Below are positions 8,389 through 17,032 of a stretch of DNA of 64,000 nt, in pieces; the first letter of the stretch is position 1; each line of letters starts with the position of its first letter. The stretch lies in NCBI GenBank assembly GCA_963973915.1, contig CAXBBM010000005.1:173950-237949 (forward strand), read 5' to 3'. The position numbers were made by a program, and so were the translations under genes. Source of the stretch: Polycyclovorans sp002706265. Its GTDB lineage: Bacteria; Pseudomonadota; Gammaproteobacteria; Nevskiales; Nevskiaceae. The notes under the pieces are model-generated. The model searched no databases and was not told the DNA's origin. It saw only the letters and a list, made by a program, of their open reading frames with translations.

Positions 8389-9860
8389 GGATTCAACACG
8401 CCCGGCAGCGCATCGATGAGGTCGCTGGGGATCATGCCGCGCTGGCCGATGCGGGCCGCGACCCGGTCGCCCGCGTCGGCGTGGGCACGCACGCCCAGCG
8501 CCGCCGCGGCGTCCGGCGCGATGCCCTGGGCCATGAGAGCGGCGATGACGCCGGTCAACACGTCGCCCATGCCGGCCACCGCCATGCCCGGGTTGCCGGC
8601 CGGACAACAGCGCAGCGTCGCTGCACCGCTCGCCACCAGCGTGCCGGCGCCTTTGAGCACCACCGCTCCGCCAAACCGTTGCTGCAACTGACGGACTGCG
8701 GCGGCGCGATCGGCCTCGACGGCGCCAGGCGCGCAGCGCAGCAGCCGCGCCGCCTCCCGGGGATGCGGCGTCATCACGGTGCCGCCCAGACGCTGCGGCC
8801 GCTGCGCAAGTCCGTTCAGTGCATCGGCATCGAGCACCGCCGGCAACCCTGCGGCCAGCGCGGCGTCCAGCACCCAGCGCGCCCAATCGTCCTGCCCAAG
8901 CCCTGGCCCCACGGCCAGCACGCTGGCGCGCCGAATCAGCGTGGCCAGCACGGCGGGCGACTCCGCCGCGCTGACCATCAATTCAGGCTGGGCCGCAACC
9001 ATGACGCCCGCATGCGCGCCGCGGGTGGCGACACTCACATACCCCGCACCGCTGCGCAGCGCCGCGCGGGCGCACATCAGGGCCGCGCCCATCGCCCCAT
9101 TGTTGCCACCGATCACCAGCACATGGCCATGTTGGCCCTTGTGGGCATCGGCGCGCCGTCGCGGCAGGTCGGCAGCGGTGATCGCCGGGATCAAGGTCGC
9201 GGCTGGCGCGACGCCCTGCACGGCGGAATACGGAACCGACAAATCGGCCAGCACACGCCGGCCCGCCACATGCGGCCCCGACCCGGTCCAGAGCCCGAGC
9301 TTGTGGGCGATGAAGCTGACCGTCAGTTGCGCCTCGAAGGCGGCGCCCATCACCTGCCCCGTGCTGGCGTTGAGGCCGGACGGCAGGTCCAGCGCCAGCA
9401 CCGCGTGCCGGCGTGCATTAAAGGCATTGATCACCCCCTGCACCTCATCGTCGACCGGGCGGTCCAACCCGATGCCGAGCAGCCCGTCGACCCAAACATC
9501 GGCCGACGCTTCCAGCGCGGCCTGAAGGGGCGCAACCTCACCGCCGGCCGATCGCCAGGCCCTGACGAAAGGGCGCGCCGTGTCGGTGTCGGGCACCGAC
9601 CCCCACTGGTACAAGCGCACCTGACAGCCGGCATCACGGGCAATGGCCGCGAGCGCATAGCCATCGCCGCCGTTGTGACCCGGCCCGCAGAGCACGCCGA
9701 TGCGGCGCGCCTCGGGCCAGCGATCCCGCAGCGCCTGCCATGCCGCCTCGGCTGCACGCTGCATGAGCGCCGAATCTGGAATGCCCCCGGCGATGGCGGC
9801 CGCGTCAATCTGGCGCACGGCCCGAGCCTCGTACAATGCCGTCTCGATCGCTTTGGTCAT
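8385..9860 (-). CDS. nnr: Nnr, bifunctional NAD(P)HX epimerase / ADP-dependent dehydratase
   Basis: Nnr repairs hydrated NAD(P)H: an N-terminal YjeF_N domain epimerises NAD(P)HX and a C-terminal ribokinase-like domain dehydrates it using ADP. In the 491-aa product the epimerase domain shows GPGHNGGDGYALA, and the dehydratase domain shows GPGLGQDDW, DADALNGL, TPHPREAARLL and GNPGMAVAGMGDVLTG. ATG 9860 (MTKAIETALYEA) is preferred over an upstream alternative at 9920 that would run into the divergent queG. Only 22 bp separate it from queG. Confidence 0.95.
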   Translation of the reverse strand: MTKAIETALYEARAVRQIDAAAIAGGIPDSALMQRAAEAAWQALRDRWPEARRIGVLCGPGHNGGDGYALAAIARDAGCQVRLYQWGSVPDTDTARPFVRAWRSAGGEVAPLQAALEASADVWVDGLLGIGLDRPVDDEVQGVINAFNARRHAVLALDLPSGLNASTGQVMGAAFEAQLTVSFIAHKLGLWTGSGPHVAGRRVLADLSVPYSAVQGVAPAATLIPAITAADLPRRRADAHKGQHGHVLVIGGNNGAMGAALMCARAALRSGAGYVSVATRGAHAGVMVAAQPELMVSAAESPAVLATLIRRASVLAVGPGLGQDDWARWVLDAALAAGLPAVLDADALNGLAQRPQRLGGTVMTPHPREAARLLRCAPGAVEADRAAAVRQLQQRFGGAVVLKGAGTLVASGAATLRCCPAGNPGMAVAGMGDVLTGVIAALMAQGIAPDAAAALGVRAHADAGDRVAARIGQRGMIPSDLIDALPGVLNP

Positions 9861-9882
9861 CGCTGGATTATAGGGAGTCACC

Positions 9883-10968
9883 TTGGCGCCGACGCCCCAC
9901 CCCATGGCACTCGACGACATCCGCCGTCACGCCCGAACCCTGGGTTTCGCAGACGTGGGCGTGGCCCATCTTGACCTGGGCGAAGACCTCGCCCACCTCG
10001 ATGCCTACCTGGAGGCGGGCTTCCACGGCGAGATGGACTACCTGGCCCGCAACATCGCGCTGCGCGCCAGCCCTGCCGCCTTGCAGCCCGGAACCCTCAG
10101 CGTGCTGTCATTGCGCATGCCGTATCTCAGCGACACGGTCGAGCGCGCCATGGACACGCTGCGTGATCCGGAACGCGCCTATGTGTCGCGCTACGCGCTG
10201 GGGCGCGACTATCACAAGCGCATGCGCAAGCAGCTCGCAGCCCTGGCCGAATGGATGGCAGAGGCGCTGGCACCGCACGGCTACCGGGTGTTCTGCGACA
10301 GCGCGCCGTCTCTGGAAAAAGCGCTGGCCCGCAACGCCGGCCTGGGCTGGATCGGCAAGAACACCCTGCTGCTCAACCGTGATGCCGGCTCGTTCTTCTT
10401 TCTCGGTGAAATTTATACCGATCTCGTCTTGCCCCCGGCCGACACTGACCCGGTGCCCGCTGAATGCGGGCGCTGCCAGGCCTGCCTGAAAATCTGCCCC
10501 ACAAACGCCTTTGTCGGGCCCTACCGCCTCGACGCGCGACGCTGCATCTCTTACCTGACCATTGAGCAACGCGGCAGCATTCCCGAGCCCCTGCGCCGGG
10601 CCATCGGCAATCGCATCTTTGGCTGTGACGACTGCCAGCTGGTGTGCCCTTGGAACCGCTATGCGCAGCGCAGCCAGGCGCCCGACTTTGCGCCGCGACA
10701 TGGGCTGGACCGGCCTGCCCTGCTTGACCTGTGGGCCTGGACACAGGCCGACTGGCACGCCCGAACCGAGGGCATGGCCCTGCGCCGGGCCGGCTGGTCA
10801 GGCTGGCGTCGCAATCTCGCGGTGGCCTTGGGCAACGCACCGTTCAGCGAGCAGGTGCTCAGCGCGCTGGAACAGGGCCGTGAAGGCGCCGATGCGCTGG
10901 TGGCCGAACACATCGACTGGGCGATGGACGAGCAGCGTCAAAAAGGGCAGTCGCGGGCCGCAACCTGA
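9883..10968 (+). CDS. queG: QueG, epoxyqueuosine reductase
   Basis: QueG performs the last step of queuosine synthesis, reducing epoxyqueuosine in tRNA with cobalamin and two [4Fe-4S] clusters. The product has the DUF1730 N-terminal domain, then ferredoxin-like cysteines CGRCQACLKICP and CDDCQLVCPWN, and a HEAT-like C-terminus. The start is taken as TTG 9883 because AGGGAG lies 5 nt before it; ATG 9904 has no visible ribosome site and would shorten the protein by 7 aa. It is divergent from nnr, and its 3' end overlaps the convergent peptidase gene by 31 bp. Confidence 0.94.
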   Translation: MAPTPHPMALDDIRRHARTLGFADVGVAHLDLGEDLAHLDAYLEAGFHGEMDYLARNIALRASPAALQPGTLSVLSLRMPYLSDTVERAMDTLRDPERAYVSRYALGRDYHKRMRKQLAALAEWMAEALAPHGYRVFCDSAPSLEKALARNAGLGWIGKNTLLLNRDAGSFFFLGEIYTDLVLPPADTDPVPAECGRCQACLKICPTNAFVGPYRLDARRCISYLTIEQRGSIPEPLRRAIGNRIFGCDDCQLVCPWNRYAQRSQAPDFAPRHGLDRPALLDLWAWTQADWHARTEGMALRRAGWSGWRRNLAVALGNAPFSEQVLSALEQGREGADALVAEHIDWAMDEQRQKGQSRAAT

Positions 10969-11900
10969 GTCGACAGGCTGCGCACCCGGTCGCGGGCGCT
11001 CAGCATCGCCGGATGACGGGCCTGCGCGGCATCGACCGCCTGCAGCGCATCGTCGGCCGCATCGAAACAGCCATTCGACGCCAGGATGATCGCAAGATTG
11101 TGCGCACCCCCCACCGAGGGCCGCAGCGCCTGGGCGTGGCGGAAGGCCTGCACCGCGCCCGCCACATCCTCGTCTGCATAGCGTGCGTTGCCGGCCGCCA
11201 ACCACGGGGCGGGATGATCGGGCCACCGCCGGGTCGCGGCTTCGGCGGCTACTGCGGCGGCGGCCGGCGCGGTGCGTGACCAGACGGCCACGGTCTGCAT
11301 CCAGTCTTCAAGCGCCGCCCACGGCGGCGGCGCGTCGGGCGGGTGCAGGGTCACGCCCCAGGTGTCGCTGGCTGCCCAGCTCTTGGCGAAGGCTTTGAAC
11401 GGCGTCCGCAGCCGGGGCTCGGTGCCCGAGCGCAGCGTGACGTTCTGGCTCGAGGTGTCGACGCCAACCACCACCGCGTAATGCCAGGCCGGCAACATCT
11501 TCAGGCCGATGTTCTGCATCACCAGCACCGGCTGGTCAGCACGCAGCGCCTCGGCCAGAGCCTCGAAAGCGCCCGGCCCGGTGGGCAACTGCACCGGCAC
11601 CCGCCCACGCTTGCGCGCGGCGCCGAGCATTTCGGCCTGCAGGCTGCCCTTGCGGGCGGGAATGTACACCTCGGACACCAGCGCCTCGGGCGCCACCTCC
11701 ACGCCGCTGGCACCGAGCAGGGTGGCCAGCGCGGCAGGGCCGCATTGATACGCGTCCTGCGGAAAAAATGGGGTACGACTGATTTCAGCGGCGCTCTGCG
11801 CGGGCGCCACCGGCGGCACCGGGCCCCGCGTGGCGCATCCTGCGGTGGTGAGCGCCAGCAACAGCGCGCACCACCGCAGATTCAACAATGGAAAGCGCAA
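10938..11900 (-). CDS. C39-like cysteine peptidase lipoprotein with TPR region (PA2778 family)
   Basis: The 320-aa product has a type II signal with the probable lipidated cysteine at 22 (TTAGC). The papain-like C39 domain has Cys53 in YQCGPAALATLL and His140/Asp148 in AWHYAVVVGVD. A C-terminal TPR-like region (about 200-315) contains AWLAAGNARYADEDVAGAVQAF. It resembles the PA2778 family, bacteriocin-processing-like peptidases without an ABC transporter. The substrate is unknown. The membrane protein encoded 10 bp upstream is the obvious partner. The catalytic Cys and His are present, so activity is plausible. Its 3' end overlaps queG on the opposite strand. Confidence 0.85.
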   Translation of the reverse strand: MRFPLLNLRWCALLLALTTAGCATRGPVPPVAPAQSAAEISRTPFFPQDAYQCGPAALATLLGASGVEVAPEALVSEVYIPARKGSLQAEMLGAARKRGRVPVQLPTGPGAFEALAEALRADQPVLVMQNIGLKMLPAWHYAVVVGVDTSSQNVTLRSGTEPRLRTPFKAFAKSWAASDTWGVTLHPPDAPPPWAALEDWMQTVAVWSRTAPAAAAVAAEAATRRWPDHPAPWLAAGNARYADEDVAGAVQAFRHAQALRPSVGGAHNLAIILASNGCFDAADDALQAVDAAQARHPAMLSARDRVRSLSTQVAARDCPF

Positions 11901-11910
11901 GGTGACTCGA

Positions 11911-12294
11911 TCAGATCGCGTTGAACACGTTGATCACGCCGACCAGTTCCAGCACCAACAGCACCACGAAGACAACACCCACGACGGCCAGCGCGCCGGC
12001 ACCGGCCGGTGCCTGGTCAAGCTCGGCGGCGAAAGCCTGCAGTTCCTGCTCGGACAACTGCGCCAGACGCATGTCGATGGTGGCGGCATCCACGCCCCAC
12101 GCGGTCAACTGCTGGGCCACGTCTTCGCGGGCCAGTTTTGCTGAAATGTCGGCGCGAAGATCCTGCTGCGTGGTTTCAGCCACCAAGGCTTCGGTCGACA
12201 GCAAGGTCTCGGCCTGAGCCGGCACGCTCACGACCATGACCCCGGCCAGTGACAACCCCAAAAGAACGCGACGAATCAGATATTTAGCTTGCAT
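11911..12294 (-). CDS. PA2779-family membrane protein
   Basis: A 127-aa protein from ATG 12294, with AGGGAG 6 nt upstream. It has a signal peptide (ending PAQAE at about 25-29), a short helical Gln/Glu-rich central part (QLSEQELQAFAAELDQ) and a C-terminal membrane segment (AVVGVVFVVLLVLELVGVINVF). This layout fits the PA2779 family found next to PA2778-type peptidases. It may be the substrate or membrane anchor of the peptidase; that is inference from adjacency. The function is not established. Confidence 0.8.
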   Translation of the reverse strand: MQAKYLIRRVLLGLSLAGVMVVSVPAQAETLLSTEALVAETTQQDLRADISAKLAREDVAQQLTAWGVDAATIDMRLAQLSEQELQAFAAELDQAPAGAGALAVVGVVFVVLLVLELVGVINVFNAI

Positions 12295-12334
12295 GGTGAC
12301 TCCCTGTGGATAAACTCGCCGCAGCTTACGGCGC

Positions 12335-13972
12335 TCAAGCTTGAGTCTGCCTGAACCGTTCGACCCAATAAGCGGTCGCGGCGTCCAGGGGCGCGCCATC
12401 GGTGCCGGTCGCCAGCGCACGGTCGATGGTCTTGGCGATGGCCTTGCCCAATTCGACCCCCCACTGATCGAAGGGCAGCACACCCCACAGCACCGAGAGC
12501 ACGAAGGTGCGGTGCTCGTAGGCGGCCATCAGGGCGCCGAGGTGAAAAGCATCAAGTCTTGGCATCACCAGCAGGCTGCTGGGGCGATTGCCCGGAAAAA
12601 TGCGATGCGGCGCCATGGCCGCGCGCTGCGCGGCATCGAGGCCCTGTGCCGTCAGTTCTGACTCGACCGTCGCCGCGCTTTTGCCGAAGCTCAGCGCCGA
12701 GCGCTGCGCCAGCGCGTTGGCCAGCAGCAGGCGATGGGAGGCGACATCGGCGGGGTCGTCAGACACCGGCGCCGCCGCCACGATGAAGTCCACCGGCTGG
12801 GCCTGCGGACCCTGATGCAGCATCTGGAAGAACGCGTGCTGCCCGTTGGTGCCCACGTCACCCCACAGCGGCGGCGTGCTGCTGAGGGCGGCCGTGCCAT
12901 CGCGACGCACGCCTTTGCCGTTGGACTCCATTTCAAGCTGCTGCAGCCACGGCACAAAATGAATCAGGCGCTGCAGATAGGGCACGACCACCTGGGTCGG
13001 CAGGCCCAGGGCTTCGCGGTTCCACCAGGCCACCAGCGCCATCTGCACCGGCAGGTTGTCGGCCAGCGGCGCGTCGCGAAAATGCTCATCCATCGCCCAG
13101 GCGCCGGCCCGCAAATCGGCGAAGGCCTGCGGGCCCAGCGCGATCATCGCGCTCAGGCCGACGGCGCTCCAGACCGAATAGCGGCCGCCAACCCAGTCCC
13201 AGAAGCCGAAGCATTGTTCACCGGGAATACCGAAGGCCGCGGCCGCATCGAGATGGGTCGAGACCGCAACGAAATGCTGACCCACCGCCGCGTCGGGCAG
13301 GCGCTGGCACAGCCAGTCGCGGGCCAGCCGCGCGTTGGTCATGGTCTCGACCGTGGTGAAGGTCTTGCTGGTGATCACGAACAGGGTGCGCGCCGGATCC
13401 AGGCCAGCGAGCACGTCGCGCAGCTCAATGGCATCGACATTGGCGACAAAGTGCGCGCGCACCGCCGCGACCTGCCCTGCCAGGGCCGTCACCACCATTC
13501 GCGGCCCCAGGTCGGAGCCGCCGATGCCGATGTTGACCACGTCGGTGATCACCTCGCCGGTGTGGCCGCGCCAGGTGCCGCTGCGCACCGCTTCGGCGAA
13601 GACGGTCATGGCATCGAGCACGGCGTGTACATCGCCCGAGACCTCGGCGCCATCGACCGTGAAGCCCGCATCGCGCGGGGCACGCAGCGCCATGTGGGCC
13701 GCGGCGCGGTCTTCGGTGACATTGACGCGGGCGCCGGCAAACAGGCTGCGCCGGGCCTCGATCAGGCCTTGCTGCTCGGCATGTGCGGTCAGGGCCTGCA
13801 GCACGGGGCCATCAACCCGCTGGGTGGCCAGGTCCAGCGTCAGTCCGGCGGCACTGACCTGCAACCGCGCCGCACGGCCGGGGTCATCGACCAGCACCCG
13901 TCGCAGGTCGATGGGGTTTTGCGCACGCTGCGCCAGCGATTCGGGAAGCTGCGGGGACGGCATGACAGGCAT
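12335..13972 (-). CDS. pgi: Pgi, glucose-6-phosphate isomerase
   Basis: Pgi interconverts glucose-6-phosphate and fructose-6-phosphate. The 545-aa product has the SIS phosphate-binding segments IGIGGSDLGP and TSKTFTT, the family signatures GGRYSVWSAVGLS and LVVWWNREALGLPTQ-like, and GTNGQHAFFQMLHQG near the active site. Its start is uncertain: ATG 13972, ATG 13963 and TTG 14014 (with purine-rich AGGGA upstream) are all possible. Its position near the pan genes repeats the pseudomonad order pcnB-folK-panB-panC-panD-pgi. Confidence 0.95.
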   Translation of the reverse strand: MPVMPSPQLPESLAQRAQNPIDLRRVLVDDPGRAARLQVSAAGLTLDLATQRVDGPVLQALTAHAEQQGLIEARRSLFAGARVNVTEDRAAAHMALRAPRDAGFTVDGAEVSGDVHAVLDAMTVFAEAVRSGTWRGHTGEVITDVVNIGIGGSDLGPRMVVTALAGQVAAVRAHFVANVDAIELRDVLAGLDPARTLFVITSKTFTTVETMTNARLARDWLCQRLPDAAVGQHFVAVSTHLDAAAAFGIPGEQCFGFWDWVGGRYSVWSAVGLSAMIALGPQAFADLRAGAWAMDEHFRDAPLADNLPVQMALVAWWNREALGLPTQVVVPYLQRLIHFVPWLQQLEMESNGKGVRRDGTAALSSTPPLWGDVGTNGQHAFFQMLHQGPQAQPVDFIVAAAPVSDDPADVASHRLLLANALAQRSALSFGKSAATVESELTAQGLDAAQRAAMAPHRIFPGNRPSSLLVMPRLDAFHLGALMAAYEHRTFVLSVLWGVLPFDQWGVELGKAIAKTIDRALATGTDGAPLDAATAYWVERFRQTQA

Positions 13973-14050
13973 AAGGCGATCACCAGGTTCGAATACGGGC
14001 ACGAGCGTAACCAATTCCCTGGTCCCTGCCCGACCTCGCCGGCGCAGCCC

Positions 14051-14671
14051 TCAGCGCAGGTGGTAGTTGAAACTCACGCTGATGCGCAGGGCGTCGATAC
14101 GGCTGGGCGGCACTTCGTGGCGCAGCCAGCTTTCGAACAGCAGAACGTCTCCGGCACGCGGCTTGAGGCGCACATGCGAGCGCTGCACCGCCTCGGCCCG
14201 ACGGCGCGGCGCGGCCATCATCTTGGTGAGCCGCGGGTCTTCAAAGGTGATGGGGCTGGCGCCGCGCGGGGTCTGTACGTAGTAGGTGCCGCTGATCACC
14301 GACTGCGGGTGCACGTGAAAACTGTGCGCGCAGCCGCGCGGCATCAGGTTGATCCAGCAGTCGGTCATCGCCAGCTGATCGGGGGTCACGTCCCACTCCA
14401 GCGCGTCGGCATAGCGCGCCACGTGCCGGTCGATGCGCCGACGCAGGGTGTCGAAGGTCGATGAAAACCGATGCAGCCGATCCATCGACCCGTAGCTGGT
14501 GTAGCCACCGGGGTAATTGTCTTTCGACCAGCGCTGCCCCGGCACGTCGAAGTCGCGGATCTTGCCGCACTCCTCGGCCAGATCGGCGTTGATCGCCCTC
14601 AGCCCCCGGGTGAGCAGTGGCGCGCGGTAGATCAGGGTTGCAAAGTGGGCTTCAGTCATGGAATCGGGCAT
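14051..14671 (-). CDS. 2OG-Fe(II) oxygenase of the TIGR02466 type
   Basis: The 206-aa product resembles the TIGR02466 family of putative 2-oxoglutarate/Fe(II) dioxygenases. A His-containing strand HSFHVHPQSVISGTYYV, the segment GDVLLFESWLRHEVPP and a downstream Arg in RISVSFNY are consistent with a double-stranded beta-helix that binds iron and 2-oxoglutarate. The substrate is unknown. The first ATG (14671) sits on the T-tract of the panD terminator, so ATG 14659 (MTEAHFATL) may be the true start. Neither has a clear ribosome site. It sits between panD and pgi, where most relatives have nothing. Confidence 0.78.
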   Translation of the reverse strand: MPDSMTEAHFATLIYRAPLLTRGLRAINADLAEECGKIRDFDVPGQRWSKDNYPGGYTSYGSMDRLHRFSSTFDTLRRRIDRHVARYADALEWDVTPDQLAMTDCWINLMPRGCAHSFHVHPQSVISGTYYVQTPRGASPITFEDPRLTKMMAAPRRRAEAVQRSHVRLKPRAGDVLLFESWLRHEVPPSRIDALRISVSFNYHLR

Positions 14672-14697
14672 AAAAAAACCCGCAGCGGGGCTGCGGG
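14672..14697 (-). terminator. Rho-independent terminator after panD
   Basis: On the minus strand CCCGCAG-CCCCG-CTGCGGG forms a 7-bp GC stem (14679-14697) followed by seven T (14672-14678). It lies 21 bp beyond the panD stop and just inside the start of the oxygenase gene, so it should end pan operon transcripts. Confidence 0.9.
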
Positions 14698-14718
14698 CTC
14701 GTCAAACCAGAAAGGGCG

Positions 14719-15102
14719 TCAAGCGGCTTTCTGGACCGGAATCACGTTGCTGGCGCGCGCCACGCCGTTGTCATCGTTGCAATAAACCAGACGCGGTTTG
14801 TAAACACGGGCGGCGGCTTCATCCATCTGCGCATACGCGGCGATGATCACGCGGTCACCGACCCGGGCCTTGTGCGCCGCAGCGCCATTGACCGAGACGA
14901 TGCCCGAACCTTCTTCGGCACGAATCGCGTAGGTGGTGAAACGCTCACCGTTGGTGACGTTGTAGATGTCGATCTGCTCGAATTCGAGAATACCCGCCAG
15001 ATCCAGCAGCTTGCCGTCTATGGCGCAGGACCCGTCGTAGTCGAGTTCGGCATGTGTCACACGTGCACGATGCAGCTTGCATTTGAGCAGGTTGAGTTGC
15101 AT
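14719..15102 (-). CDS. panD: PanD, aspartate 1-decarboxylase
   Basis: PanD makes beta-alanine from aspartate for pantothenate. It is synthesised as a proenzyme that cleaves itself to create a pyruvoyl group. The 127-aa product shows the cleavage site at Gly24-Ser25 within DYDGSCAID, plus Lys9 (KCKLHRA) and the NGER and GAAAHKARVGD motifs typical of the family. It is separated from panC by 228 bp containing a direct repeat pair, and is followed by a strong terminator. Confidence 0.97.
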   Translation of the reverse strand: MQLNLLKCKLHRARVTHAELDYDGSCAIDGKLLDLAGILEFEQIDIYNVTNGERFTTYAIRAEEGSGIVSVNGAAAHKARVGDRVIIAAYAQMDEAAARVYKPRLVYCNDDNGVARASNVIPVQKAA

Positions 15103-15130
15103 GAGAGATGACTCTTGGAAGGTTGCGCAA

Positions 15131-15207
15131 GGGGTGGCCCACTAAGACATGCACCCTGGTCACGCGTCTGTTTCAAGATGGGGTGGCCCACTAAGACATG
15201 CACCCTG
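15131..15207. repeat. Two tandem 28-bp direct repeats between panC and panD
   Basis: A 28-bp unit occurs identically at 15131-15158 and 15180-15207, with 21 bp of unrelated sequence between. It begins GGGGTGGCCCACTAAGACAT and ends GCACCCTG. Each unit has short inverted ends (GGGTG/CACCC). It lies between panC and panD and matches no feature I can name. It could be an insertion-element end, a small dispersed repeat or a binding-site pair. Confidence 0.85.
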
Positions 15208-15330
15208 ATCCCCGACGGATTCGCGATTGGATTGGCCGAACGGGCGGCTAGTCTAGTCGATTCAGCCGATTGTTAAAACCTGATGAACAATATGCTTCAA
15301 CGGCCGTTCGGCGCCGACATTCATTGATTT

Positions 15331-16176
15331 TTATGTGTTTGAAATCAATAAATTGTCAATCAATCGCGTGCCGCCCAGACGGGCTGCTGCCAGCACCACC
15401 CAGGGACCATTCGTCGGATCGGACAGATCGGGCGCCCGAATGGCGACGTACTCGGGCTCAAAACCCGCCGCCCGCAGACGCGCCATGGCGCCGTCTTCCA
15501 GCGCCGCGCCGGGGGTCGCCCCGGCGCGCAGGGCCTCGCCGAGCGCCTGCAGGGTCTGGAACAGCTGCGGCGCCACACGCCGTGCATGCTCGTCCAGATA
15601 CTGATTGCGGCTGGACAGGGCCAGCCCATCGGCGGCGCGCTCGGTGGGCACGGCGATGATGTCTACCGGCAGGTGCAGGTCGCCCACCATGCGCCGCACC
15701 ACGGCCAGTTGCTGGTAATCCTTCTGCCCGAAGCAGGCAACATCGGGCTGCACCTGATGAAACAGGATGCTGACGATAGTGGTGACGCCGTCGAAATGCC
15801 CCGGCCGCTGCGCGCCTTCCAGCGTCTCGGTCACCTGCGGCACGGTCACCCGGGTGGTCGGCGCGCCCGGCGGAATCATCGCCTCCACCGGCGGGGCAAA
15901 CAGCAGATCGCAGCCCGCGCCGACCAAGGCTTCGGTGTCGGCGGCAAGCGTGCGCGGGTAGCGGTCGAAGTCTTCGTTGGGGCCAAACTGCAAGGGATTG
16001 ACGAACACGCTGGCGACCACGAAGTCGGCGTGCTGACGGGCGGTTTCCACCAGCCTCAGGTGCCCCGCGTGCAGGTTGCCCATGGTCGGCACCAGCGCAA
16101 TGCGCGCGCCGCCGGCCCGTGCCGCAGCCACCGCCGCACGCAGGGCCAGCACGGAGTTGACCGTGCGCAGGCTCAT
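15331..16176 (-). CDS. panC: PanC, pantothenate synthetase
   Basis: PanC condenses pantoate with beta-alanine using ATP. The 281-aa product has the nucleotidyltransferase signature PTMGNLHAGHLRLVE, NPLQFGPNEDFDRYPR, FGQKDYQQLAVVRRMV and the KMSKS-like SSRNQYL. All are standard. The start codon overlaps the panB stop as ATGA (16173-16176), so the two are translationally coupled. Length is typical. Confidence 0.97.
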   Translation of the reverse strand: MSLRTVNSVLALRAAVAAARAGGARIALVPTMGNLHAGHLRLVETARQHADFVVASVFVNPLQFGPNEDFDRYPRTLAADTEALVGAGCDLLFAPPVEAMIPPGAPTTRVTVPQVTETLEGAQRPGHFDGVTTIVSILFHQVQPDVACFGQKDYQQLAVVRRMVGDLHLPVDIIAVPTERAADGLALSSRNQYLDEHARRVAPQLFQTLQALGEALRAGATPGAALEDGAMARLRAAGFEPEYVAIRAPDLSDPTNGPWVVLAAARLGGTRLIDNLLISNT

Positions 16177-17012
16177 GGCGCGCCGAAGCTGTGCTCGGGC
16201 GCCGGATACCGGCCCGATTTCACCTCGGCCACATAGGCCGAGAACGCGCCTTCAATGTCGCGGCCTTCGACCAGATAGGATTTGACGAAGCGCGGGGTGC
16301 GGCCGTGGCGCACCATCGGCGAGATGCCCAGAATGTCGTGCATCACCAGAATCTGACCGTCCACCGCGGGGCCGGCGCCAATGCCAATCACCGGCACGTC
16401 CACCGCCGCGTGAATCTCGGCCGCGAGTCGCGACGGAATGCACTCCAGCAACAGGCAATCGGCGCCGGCGGCCACCAGCGCCCGCGCGTCGCTGAGCATC
16501 TTTTCGGCCTGGGCGGCATCCTTGCCCTGCACCTTGAAGGCGCCCATCTTGTGGATGAACTGCGGCTGCAAGCCCAGGTGCGCACAGACCGGCACGCCGC
16601 GAATCGACAGGTACTCGACAATGGCCGCCTGCTCTTGGCCACCTTCGAGCTTGACCATTTTTGCGCCGCCTTCCTGCATCAGCCGCTGGCTGGCATCGAG
16701 CGCGCGCTCCAGCGTGGCGTAGCTGAGAAACGGCAGATCGGCCATGAGAAAGGCACGCTTGAGCATCGGCGCCACGCAGCGACTGTGATACACCACGTCA
16801 TCCACCGTCACCGCGGTGGTGCTGCCGCGCCCCTGCAGCACCATGCCCAGCGAATCGCCCACCAGCACCACGTCGATACCGGCTTCGTCGGCGATCATCG
16901 CGAAACTGGCGTCATAGGCCGTCAGGCAGGCGATCTTTTCACCCGCTTCGCGCATGGCGCGCAGATCACCGCAGTTCAGCGGACGGGCGGTCGAGGCGTT
17001 CGGGGAACTCAT
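16173..17012 (-). CDS. panB: PanB, ketopantoate hydroxymethyltransferase
   Basis: PanB transfers a hydroxymethyl group to alpha-ketoisovalerate, the first committed step of pantothenate synthesis. The 279-aa product shows a (beta/alpha)8 pattern with LTAYDASFAMIADEAGIDVVLVGDSLGMVLQG, the metal-site segment MADLPFLSYA and KLEGG, and the late motif VIGIGAGPAVDGQILVMHD. It lies 20 bp after folK and overlaps panC. Confidence 0.97.
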   Translation of the reverse strand: MSSPNASTARPLNCGDLRAMREAGEKIACLTAYDASFAMIADEAGIDVVLVGDSLGMVLQGRGSTTAVTVDDVVYHSRCVAPMLKRAFLMADLPFLSYATLERALDASQRLMQEGGAKMVKLEGGQEQAAIVEYLSIRGVPVCAHLGLQPQFIHKMGAFKVQGKDAAQAEKMLSDARALVAAGADCLLLECIPSRLAAEIHAAVDVPVIGIGAGPAVDGQILVMHDILGISPMVRHGRTPRFVKSYLVEGRDIEGAFSAYVAEVKSGRYPAPEHSFGAP

Positions 17013-17032
17013 GGCAACTCCAGTTCAGTCGA

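Noticed and set aside
12734..14464. A 576-codon open frame on the plus strand over pgi and the oxygenase gene
   Set aside because: Antisense to two real genes; Arg/His/Gly-rich shadow with no domain.
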